Source: Bradyrhizobium sp. WD16 | GTDB taxonomy: Bacteria; Pseudomonadota; Alphaproteobacteria; Rhizobiales; Xanthobacteraceae | Reading direction: 5' to 3' | Length of the DNA: 64,000 bases | NCBI RefSeq assembly: GCF_024181725.1 | Contig: NZ_CP028908.1 | Span: 5,135,501 to 5,199,500 of the forward strand | Shown: positions 56,641 through 62,992 of the stretch, one piece after another | How positions within the stretch are numbered: position 1 is the stretch's first letter | How the letters are laid out: every line of letters begins with the position of its first letter | Made by a program: the position numbers and the translations under genes | The notes under the pieces: generated by a model | Told to the model about the DNA's origin: nothing | Databases searched by the model: none | The model's input: the letters and a program-made list of their open reading frames with translations, nothing else

Positions 56641-57426
56641 TTACGCTCCGAACATCCTCGCGAGAAGATGCACGATTTCCGCCGTAGCAACCTTCATCCC
56701 CAGGTCCTTCCCAAGGTCGACAAGACGCCTGCCCCATCGCTTGAGCTTCCCCGCGTCAGGTTCGGCCTTGACCGCCTCCTCTTTCACCACCGCTGCGGTA
56801 TCGCTGAAGGCTTCTTTCTGCTCTGGCGAGAGCTGACTGAATTCCTGCGAGATCAGCGCGCGGTCGATGGCGGCGACCAGTTCGTTGTGGTTTTGCGTAA
56901 AGGCGGTCTGTGAGAAGTTGTCGCCGATCCCGACCTGCTGGATAGCTCCGGGACTGTTCGTCTGGTTATTGATGACGCTCACCACGGGGTCCTTTCTCAG
57001 GCGCTCGCTCCCTTGCATACCGTGAGAAAAGTCGGCCAGGGCCTGCTCCTTGAAGCGCTCCAGCTTCGCCCTCACCTTTTCAATCTGGGTTGCGGTCACG
57101 GCGCCCAGGTTCAGCCGGTTCGCCGTCTCGGTGATCTCCGCCATAATCATCTGTTGGACGCGGTTGGCAAAGTTTGTCAGGTAGATCAGCGCCTCCAGCT
57201 CGTGCCCAGCGGTGAACTCGAACGTGAACTTCGAGGCCTCCGCAACGATCGACTTGAACTGGCTGGCGGCTATCTCCTCAAATGCAATGAGGGTGGCGCC
57301 GCTCTGCAACGTCCCGGCCGCCGCGTGCTTCGCCTGCATCGTATTGATCTCCCGAGCCAACGCTTCGTAGACCTCCGGGAGGCGATTATCGAGTGAGCGG
57401 CCGAGGTAGGCAGTGTCAAAAGCCAT
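56641..57426 (-). CDS. unknown 261-aa protein, partner of the HEPN-like gene
   Basis: No family was recognised. The N-terminal half is helical and coiled-coil-like (EALAREINTMQAKHAAAG, ANRLNLGAVTATQIEKVRAKLERFKEQALADF). A Gln/Asn/Gly stretch follows (VINNQTNSPGAIQQVGIGDN), like linker repeats in some effector-associated proteins. A charged segment and a C-terminal amphipathic or hydrophobic helix (KVATAEIVHLLARMFGA) end it. Start ATG 57426. It converges with the HEPN-like gene, stop to stop, so the pair moved together rather than as an operon. Confidence 0.65.
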   Translation of the reverse strand: MAFDTAYLGRSLDNRLPEVYEALAREINTMQAKHAAAGTLQSGATLIAFEEIAASQFKSIVAEASKFTFEFTAGHELEALIYLTNFANRVQQMIMAEITETANRLNLGAVTATQIEKVRAKLERFKEQALADFSHGMQGSERLRKDPVVSVINNQTNSPGAIQQVGIGDNFSQTAFTQNHNELVAAIDRALISQEFSQLSPEQKEAFSDTAAVVKEEAVKAEPDAGKLKRWGRRLVDLGKDLGMKVATAEIVHLLARMFGA

Positions 57427-57785
57427 GGTAGCCTCAAAAAATAAGCGCCAATAAAGGCACCATTCTACCCAGCTTTGGGCCCTATGCTACCGGGCGTTGC
57501 CGGCTGTCAACTGCTCCCGGATGGGTCTTACTGCTTATGACCCGAAACGTAAGTCCCGGAACGGAGGGGTTATTTCCGAAGCCGGGGAGACACCGGCTGC
57601 GCCATCAGCCGACCGGCTACAGCCGCCCTTGACCCGTAGCCCACGTCCGTAAAGGGCTGAATGCGGACGCCGGCGACTTGGTCGCAAAGGTCTGCCTTGG
57701 GCCATAAGCGGAATTCAGCCTCGCCGCCATCCGGCGTCCGCTTCACGCCCGAAAGCGGATGTCGCGGGTTGATGAGTCCGCGCCC
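57427..57785. other. non-coding gap with right direct repeat and palindromic intergenic sequence
   Basis: No gene is supported. It holds the right flank repeat (57543-57635) followed by a palindrome-rich stretch (TGACCCGTAGCCCACGTCCG, later AAGCGGAATTCAG and CCGCCATCCGGCGTCCGC) of the kind common between genes in Hyphomicrobiales. Confidence 0.5.
57543..57635. repeat. imperfect direct repeat, right flank of the two-gene island
   Basis: This is the second copy of the 55280-55372 repeat (same orientation). The two copies are 2.26 kb apart and bracket the HEPN-like and 261-aa genes. Confidence 0.7.
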
Positions 57786-58244
57786 TTAGCCGGGAGCGAT
57801 CAACACCGGCCCCGCCCCCTGCTTCGCCAGGCGATCGGCCGGATTGCGCAAGGGACAATCGCTCAAGGACAGGCAGCCGCAGCCGATGCAGTCCTGCAGC
57901 TGATCGCGCAACGCCGTGAGCTGCGCGATGCGGCCGTCGAGATCGTCCTTCCAGCGCCGCGACATCCGCGCCCAGTCCGCCGCCGTCGGCGGACGATCCC
58001 CCGGCAACGCCTTGAGGACCTCGGCGATCTCGCGCAGCGGCACGCCGGCGCGCTGCGCCACCTTGATGACGGAGATCCGCCGCAGCACGCCACGCGGATA
58101 GCGGCGCTGGTTGCCGGCGGTGCGGCGGCTGCGGATCAGCCCCTCGGCCTCGTAGAAATGCAGTGCCGACACCGCGACACCGGCGCGGCGGGCGACTTCG
58201 CCGACAGTGAGTTCGCTGGCCGGTACGGAGGCTTTGCGCGACAT
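57786..58244 (-). CDS. soxR: redox-sensitive transcriptional activator SoxR
   Basis: This 152-aa MerR-family regulator has the HTH (LTVGEVARRAGVAVSALHFYEAEGLI, near residues 12-37) and the SoxR [2Fe-2S] cysteines C119, C122, C124 and C130 in CIGCGCLSLSDC, the same numbering as in E. coli SoxR. Oxidation of the cluster activates transcription by unwinding a promoter with an over-long spacer. The ATG at 58244 is preferred to 58334. It is divergent from a monooxygenase gene, with a SoxR box between them; soxS is not expected outside enterics. Confidence 0.96.
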   Translation of the reverse strand: MSRKASVPASELTVGEVARRAGVAVSALHFYEAEGLIRSRRTAGNQRRYPRGVLRRISVIKVAQRAGVPLREIAEVLKALPGDRPPTAADWARMSRRWKDDLDGRIAQLTALRDQLQDCIGCGCLSLSDCPLRNPADRLAKQGAGPVLIAPG

Positions 58245-58270
58245 GGCACACGAGATAGCGCAAAACCCGC

Positions 58271-58301
58271 TTGACCTCAACCTTGATTGAGGTTGTATCA
58301 A
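58271..58301 (+). promoter_or_regulatory. SoxR box in a promoter with 19-bp spacer
   Basis: The -35 TTGACC (58271-58276) and -10 TATCAA (58296-58301) are 19 bp apart. Between them lies the 18-bp palindrome CCTCAA-CCTTGA-TTGAGG (58275-58292), the canonical SoxR operator. It faces the monooxygenase gene at 58334. Confidence 0.88.
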
Positions 58302-58333
58302 GGTGCTCCACAGCGCAACCGGAGCACGAGGCA

Positions 58334-58681
58334 ATGACTCTCCGTCCCGAAATCCCCGTCACCCACATCAACGTCTTCACGCCGAACCCCGGCATGATGG
58401 ATCAGTTCGTCGCCGCCCAGCTCGACGGCCTGCCGAAATTCGGCGCCATTCCCGGCTCGCGCGGGTCTCATTTCTACTGCGCCGACGACCGCAGCTGCGC
58501 TGTGCTGGTGACCCATTGGGACAATGAGGCCGCTCATCGCCGCTTCATGGAGTCTGAGTCCTTCGCCCGCCATCGCGCCAGGCTGCTGCCGCTGATCGCC
58601 CGCAGCGAAGGCCGATATCACCGATTGCTATTCACCCGCGCGCCGGCTGCCGTCGCGGACGCCACGCCCGTGCTGATCTGA
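58334..58681 (+). CDS. antibiotic biosynthesis monooxygenase (ABM) family protein
   Basis: This 115-aa dimeric alpha/beta-barrel protein has the ABM fold: THINVFTPNPGMMDQFVAAQ, then GSRGSHFYCADDRSCAVLVTHWDNEAAHRRFMES. These cofactor-free oxygenases act on quinones or aromatic polyketides. The start is the ATG at 58334, downstream of the SoxR-type promoter, so it is probably induced by redox-cycling compounds. Confidence 0.88.
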   Translation: MTLRPEIPVTHINVFTPNPGMMDQFVAAQLDGLPKFGAIPGSRGSHFYCADDRSCAVLVTHWDNEAAHRRFMESESFARHRARLLPLIARSEGRYHRLLFTRAPAAVADATPVLI

Positions 58682-58804
58682 CGATTCGTTCAGTCGGCGA
58701 TCATGCGGCGGCCACCTCCGCCGCATGATCGACGCTGTCGCACTGCGACAGCATCGACGGCGCGGCGCCTTGCAATCGCGCGAGGTTGCAGCAAGACTCC
58801 AGCC

Positions 58805-58891
58805 ATGACGGCAGACAAGACGACAGACAAGACGACAGAGACGCAGATCTACAGCGGCGGCTGCCTGTGCGGCGCCCTGCGCTATCGCGGC
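58805..58891 (+). pseudogene. N-terminal fragment of a GFA/CENP-V family protein
   Basis: The frame reads MTADKTTDKTTETQIYSGGC, then LCGALRYR, matching the start of glutathione-dependent formaldehyde-activating enzymes (GGCLCGAVRYR with zinc-binding Cys). After RYR the similarity ends; the expected CHC..C motifs do not follow, and the next reading (GGTRSARIAWSAKDVAQSAR) is unrelated. I regard it as a truncated gene. Confidence 0.6.
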
Positions 58892-59058
58892 GGGACACGA
58901 TCCGCGCGGATCGCGTGGAGCGCAAAAGACGTTGCGCAATCAGCACGTGTATGGCTAATTGAGCTCGCGGGGCGAGGAAACAGCGAGGCAATTGCCAGCT
59001 GTTCGTTGTTTGTCGTCGATCTGTAACTGGACGCTTTCCAATATCGGGACGGGGCATA

Positions 59059-59499
59059 ATGGGGTCAAAAATCGGGGCGCTGCCGCTTTTGCTCGTCGGA
59101 TTTTTGCTGGCGAGTTGCGCAAGTCCACGTGGCCTCGATGAACCTCCCTTGCAGACCCCGGCATTGAAGCCGGGTTACGGCCGTGTCTACTTCACCCGGC
59201 CCGGCGATTTTGGCGGATCGGCTATTCAGCCCGAGATTCGGATGAACAATGAAGTCGTCGGCCGATCTGTGCCCGGCGGGTTCTCTTATGTCGACCGCCC
59301 CCCGGGGAGATACGCCGTGACAACGACAACCGAGGTCGAAAATGCGGTTACGTTCCAGTTGGCAGCGGGCGAGACGAAGTACATCAAGACATCAGTGACA
59401 CCCGGCATACTCGTCGGCCATGTCACGCCGACGCTCGAATTCCCCGAGCAGGGGCAATCCGACATCGGCCGCCTCAGGTACGTCGGCCGCCCATTCTGA
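59059..59499 (+). CDS. DUF2846-type lipoprotein
   Basis: This 146-aa protein has a lipobox signal (MGSKIGALPLLLVGFLLASC, lipidated Cys at 20). The mature part resembles DUF2846: GYGRVYFTRPGDFGGSAIQPEIRMNNEVVGRSVPGGFSYVDRPPGRYAVTTTTE, with the expected beta-rich layout. Outer-membrane or periplasmic location; function unknown. It follows the GFA remnant by about 170 bp. Confidence 0.82.
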   Translation: MGSKIGALPLLLVGFLLASCASPRGLDEPPLQTPALKPGYGRVYFTRPGDFGGSAIQPEIRMNNEVVGRSVPGGFSYVDRPPGRYAVTTTTEVENAVTFQLAAGETKYIKTSVTPGILVGHVTPTLEFPEQGQSDIGRLRYVGRPF

Positions 59500-59549
59500 T
59501 TCCTTGCGCGGGACGGAAAGCAATGGGCACTGGCAATCTTATGATTCCA

Positions 59550-59622
59550 GTACCCTTTTTGTTTCCGAAGATCGTGTCCGGAAGATGCCGCAATTGATTC
59601 ACGAACTTCGGAAACAGGGTAC
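59550..59622. repeat. 73-bp imperfect palindrome
   Basis: Outer arms GTACCCT / AGGGTAC and inner arms GTTTCCGAAG / CTTCGGAAAC form a long hairpin, with GATCGTG/CACGAA extending it. The length and layout are like single hairpins of the CTAG elements (75-78 bp), but the ends are GTAC rather than CTAG and there is no second hairpin. It lies between the DUF2846 and GNAT genes. Confidence 0.65.
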
Positions 59623-59667
59623 GGCAAGTGTCAAACCAGATTTCTACTTTTACGTGCAGCCCCTCAA

Positions 59668-60187
59668 GTGATCATCCGCAGCGAAAGGCCCGATGACGCC
59701 GCCGCCATCCGCGCCGTCATCACCGCGGCCTTCGCCGATGTCGTCCACAGCAACCACACCGAGGCGGCAATCGTCGAGGCGCTGCGGGCGGCCGGAGTTC
59801 TGACCATCTCCCTGGTAGCCGTCGAGGGCGATCAGGTCGTCGGCCATATCGCCTTTTCTCCCGTCCGCATCGACGGTCGCGAACTCGATTGGTTCGGGCT
59901 CGGCCCCCTCGCCGTCAGGCCCGACCGGCAGCTCGGCGGCGTCGGCAAGGCTCTCACTCTCGTGGGTCTGGACCGATTGAAGGCGATGAACGCCAGTGGC
60001 TGCGTGGTGCTCGGCGAGCCGGACTATTACGATCGCTTCGGCTTCAAGGCCCGTCCCGAGCTCCGCCTGACGAACGTCCCCCCCGGAATATTTTATGGCG
60101 CTGCCATTCAGTCCCGGATTGCCGAGCGGGCAGGTGCAGTACCATCCCGGCTTCGAAGCGCGTGACGCGCACCGCCCGGGCGACTGA
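59668..60187 (+). pseudogene. GNAT N-acetyltransferase with C-run frameshift near the end
   Basis: The YhbS-type GNAT domain reads IIRSERPDDAAAIRAVITAAF, EGDQVVGHIAFSPVRIDGR, then GLGPLAVRPDRQLGGVGKALT (acetyl-CoA loop) and EPDYYDRFGFKARPEL. At C7 (60078-60084) the frame changes; as written it ends at 60165 with an unrelated tail. With six C it continues PPEYFMALPFSPGLPSG, then QVQYHPGFEA and stops at 60185-60187, matching the usual family ending. So the gene is a +1 frameshift in a homopolymer, by mutation, phase variation or sequencing error. Start GTG 59668. Confidence 0.82.
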
Positions 60188-60233
60188 ACTGCGCCCCCCG
60201 CCCCGGCACGAGGGAATTCGTCCGCAACCAACG

Positions 60234-60435
60234 TCACGCCGCCTCGCCGCGCCCGCGAACCGGCTGGCGCAGGATCGTCCTGAGCTTGTCCGGCGCGGTC
60301 TTGCGCGGATCGCTGAGATAGATCTCGTGATGATGGCCGGCCTCGACAAGTCCGTTCGCCGGCGATCGCGAATTGGCCCCTTGGCGGATTGTAAAGAGTT
60401 CTCAACGTCCTCTTGACATCAATCTTGTCCACCAT
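60234..60435 (-). pseudogene. GyrI-like domain gene with internal deletion
   Basis: The start reads MVDKIDVKRTLRTLYNPPRG, the characteristic opening of GyrI-like small-molecule-binding proteins. In another frame, the end reads GHHHEIYLSDPRKTAPDKLR, then TILRQPV, matching their C terminus, to a TGA at 60234. The 100-plus residues normally between these parts are missing, so a deletion has joined the two ends. Its ATG overlaps the end of padR (17 bp), the usual regulator-plus-GyrI-like arrangement. Confidence 0.75.
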
Positions 60436-60961
60436 GGCCCTCCGTCAGCTGATCGCGTGCGTTGTCGAGCCAGGCGCGCTCCGCCGCGATCATCGCCGCG
60501 CTGTAATCGAACATCGCGGCGACGAACGGCGGCAGCGGCTGCTGGGCGGCGCGGCGTCCTTCGAGTTCGGCAAGCCTGTGGGCAAGTGCCGCGGCACGTT
60601 CGTCGAGCGCGGCACGGGCCTGTCGCGGCGGCAGCGCCGGCCAGTTGGCGAGGCCGAGCAGGATGGACGGGTGCAGCGTCTCGGGTTGGGCAAGCGCACG
60701 GCGGGCTTCATCGCGGTGGGCGCGTGCGCCCGCCTCGGTCAGGCGGTAGACCCGCCGCACCCGCCGGCCCGCCCCGGCCGGCCGTTCCAGCGCGACGAGG
60801 CCGCGGGAGGCGAGTTTCTTCAGCAGGAAATAGATCGAGGAGAAGCCGAGCGCGGTCCATTGCCGCATGCCGCGCGCCTCGATGAGCCGCTCGAGGCCGT
60901 AGCCGTGCAGCGGCGCCTCGGCGAGCAGCGACAGGAGTGCGAATTCGGCGTTGGTGAGCAT
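60419..60961 (-). CDS. PadR family transcriptional regulator
   Basis: This 180-aa regulator has a PadR winged HTH (EFALLSLLAEAPLHGYGLERLIEARGMRQWTALGFSSIYFLLKKLASRGLV) followed by a coiled C-terminal dimerisation region. It starts at ATG 60961, immediately next to a perfect 18-bp palindrome, and is divergent from a thioesterase gene. It probably represses itself and the neighbouring gene in response to a small molecule. Confidence 0.92.
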   Translation of the reverse strand: MLTNAEFALLSLLAEAPLHGYGLERLIEARGMRQWTALGFSSIYFLLKKLASRGLVALERPAGAGRRVRRVYRLTEAGARAHRDEARRALAQPETLHPSILLGLANWPALPPRQARAALDERAAALAHRLAELEGRRAAQQPLPPFVAAMFDYSAAMIAAERAWLDNARDQLTEGHGGQD

Positions 60962-60962
60962 C

Positions 60963-60980
60963 TATTCTAGTACTAGAATA
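60963..60980. promoter_or_regulatory. perfect 18-bp palindrome, likely PadR operator
   Basis: TATTCTAGTACTAGAATA is a perfect palindrome whose left end is one base from the padR start codon and 60 bp from the thioesterase start. The position and symmetry fit an autoregulatory PadR site. Confidence 0.7.
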
Positions 60981-61039
60981 TTGTGCTCCGCGAAACAACG
61001 CCTGATCTGTTGCGCAGCGAGTTGAAGCCGGAGGCCGCC

Positions 61040-61435
61040 ATGAACCTGCTCACCCGCCTCAGCGAGGCGCGACTGCCGTTCGCCGAACTGCTCGGCATCG
61101 AGCTCGTCAGCGCCGAGCCCGACCGGATCGTTGCCGAGATGACGGTGCGGCCCGATCTCTGCACCCGGCCGGATGTGCTTCACGGCGGCGCCGTCATGGC
61201 GTTCGCCGATACCCTTGGCGCGCTCGCCACCATCGCCAATCTCAAGGACGGCGCCGGCACGACCACGATCGAGAGCAAGACCAATTTCATCGGCCCGGCG
61301 CCGGTCGGCAGCCGCATCACCGGCGAGACCACGCCGGTGCATCGCGGCCGGCGCACCATGGTCTGGCAGACCAAGGTAACGACCGCCGAGGGCAAGCTCG
61401 TCGCGCTGGTGGTGCAGACCCAGCTCGTGCTCTGA
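61040..61435 (+). CDS. PaaI-type hotdog thioesterase
   Basis: This 131-aa hotdog-fold protein has DVLHGGAVMAFADTLGALATIANL, the HGG motif with the catalytic region of PaaI thioesterases, and TTTIESKTNFIGPAPVGSRITGETTPVHRGRRTMVWQTKV. It hydrolyses acyl- or aryl-CoA thioesters in the cytoplasm. A GGAGG Shine-Dalgarno at 61030-61034 marks the ATG at 61040; the frame is open to 60983. Divergent from padR. Confidence 0.92.
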   Translation: MNLLTRLSEARLPFAELLGIELVSAEPDRIVAEMTVRPDLCTRPDVLHGGAVMAFADTLGALATIANLKDGAGTTTIESKTNFIGPAPVGSRITGETTPVHRGRRTMVWQTKVTTAEGKLVALVVQTQLVL

Positions 61436-61471
61436 GGGGCCGAAGGCCCTGCAGCAGGCGTTCGACGCCCG

Positions 61472-61807
61472 TCAAGGCGCCGCGAACAGCGGCACGACGC
61501 CCTCGACATCGATATAGACGCTGCCGTCCTCGACCTTGACGGGATATTCGGCCAATGCGCTCTCCTGCGGCTCGATCGGCGCACCGCTGGTGAGGTCCCA
61601 GGTCCAGCCGTGAACCGGACAGGTCAAGACGCGACCATCGAAATCCGCCTCGGACAGCGGCGAATTGCTGTGCGGACAGACGCCCTGGAACGCCCTCAAA
61701 TCATCGCCACCCTCGGGGCAGGCAAGAATAATGAGCCGGGCGTCGACGATAACGAGGCGCATGCCGCCTTCGGGCACCGTTTCGGCCTTGCACACGCGGG
61801 TGAACAT
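61472..61807 (-). CDS. Rieske [2Fe-2S] ferredoxin (oxygenase-type)
   Basis: This 111-aa protein has both Rieske boxes: CPHSNSPL (C44, H46) and CPVHGWTWD (C63, H66), 17-20 residues apart as in oxygenase ferredoxins. It resembles TmoC/BphF-type electron carriers. The start is the ATG at 61807. No oxygenase or reductase is next to it, but an unknown 250-aa gene is divergent across 238 bp. It may feed a non-adjacent oxygenase. Confidence 0.9.
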   Translation of the reverse strand: MFTRVCKAETVPEGGMRLVIVDARLIILACPEGGDDLRAFQGVCPHSNSPLSEADFDGRVLTCPVHGWTWDLTSGAPIEPQESALAEYPVKVEDGSVYIDVEGVVPLFAAP

Positions 61808-62045
61808 GCCAGCGCTCTCCTGACTACCGCAGCTGCTTGATCCAATTAATGCAAGCGACGAGCCAGCCGAGGGGGCGAGCCGGGCTCCGGCGCACATGTC
61901 GGGAAACGACGCAAGTCGTCGGCTTTGCGACAGGACGCGAGGACGCTCCTCCACCCTTGCCTGGCATCCTTCTTGCTCCAATCGACTTAACGGGCCGTGC
62001 CGCGAGATCACGGTGACTGAAGGCTGACAAAGGCGGACTGCGCAC

Positions 62046-62798
62046 ATGACCGACATGGCGGAACTGAGAAGGCGCAAGGAGCCGCTCAACCTGGCGATCG
62101 TGCATGTCGACCCGGACGCCTTCATCGCCAATCTGATGGGCTGGCTGGAAATAACCACCTTCATCTCGGCGCTTCGGCTCGGCGAGGCCCAGATGCCCGC
62201 CGACGGCAAGACCCCGTCCCTCTGCGCGGAACAGTTGCTCAAGGGCGGCGTCCACGACGTCGGCAACGACGCGCTGTTCGCTTTCTGCATGACGGCGGCA
62301 CTGAAAGCCGACAAGGCCGCCGTCGACAAGGTCGAGGCAGCGCTGGCCGAGAGCATGGGCAAGGAATTCCCCGGGTCCTTTGGCCTGTGGCATTTCCGTG
62401 CGGCCATCGACGCGCCGGTGACGCTGGAGGATTTCGTCGGCCAGGCCGGCAAGAAGATGTTGCTGGGCGACGTCCCGCCGCCGCCGCTGCGCGCCAAGGA
62501 GAACTGGACAAGCGGACTGCGCTTCTTCGAGAAGGCCCGCAAGTCCAATTTCATTCACGAGATCATGTATCCGCTGGCGAAATGGACGCGCGAGCGCTGG
62601 ACCGAGACCTCGGACAAGGGCGTCGCCTTTCTTCATCACATCGAGGACAATGTCCCGGTGCTGCGCGAGGTCCTGGAGGATCCGCGCAACGACCAGGCCT
62701 TCATCGCCAATGCGCTGCTCAAGCTCGCCCCCGCGGTCGACATGGAGCTGACCGAGGAATATCAGGGATTTCTCCGCTCACTGGCGCGACGGAATTAG
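62046..62798 (+). CDS. unknown 250-aa protein
   Basis: Not recognised. It is a mostly helical cytoplasmic protein with LNLAIVHVDPDAFIANLMGWLEITTFISALRLGEA at the N terminus, LLKGGVHDVGNDALFAFCMTAALKADKAAVDKVEAALAESMG in the middle and a C-terminal VDMELTEEYQGFLRSLARRN. Acidic and His residues (HDVGND, HFRAAID, FLHHIEDNV) are numerous, but no known metal site is clear. ATG 62046 or 62055. It is divergent from the Rieske ferredoxin. Confidence 0.7.
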   Translation: MTDMAELRRRKEPLNLAIVHVDPDAFIANLMGWLEITTFISALRLGEAQMPADGKTPSLCAEQLLKGGVHDVGNDALFAFCMTAALKADKAAVDKVEAALAESMGKEFPGSFGLWHFRAAIDAPVTLEDFVGQAGKKMLLGDVPPPPLRAKENWTSGLRFFEKARKSNFIHEIMYPLAKWTRERWTETSDKGVAFLHHIEDNVPVLREVLEDPRNDQAFIANALLKLAPAVDMELTEEYQGFLRSLARRN

Positions 62799-62992
62799 CT
62801 CCGGGCGGCGGCCACGCCTCGTCCCCGCAGCCCCGTCGTCATCGCAACCGCACCTCGGCTCTTGCCGCCAGGCAGGCCGCGCTTGGTGGGAAACACCACA
62901 GCCGCGAGACAATGACCATGCCTTGAGCTAAGCTCACGGCTGTGGGATCGGTTATCTTCAATTTCCAGTGCCGCCCCGTTCGGTGTTTATCG

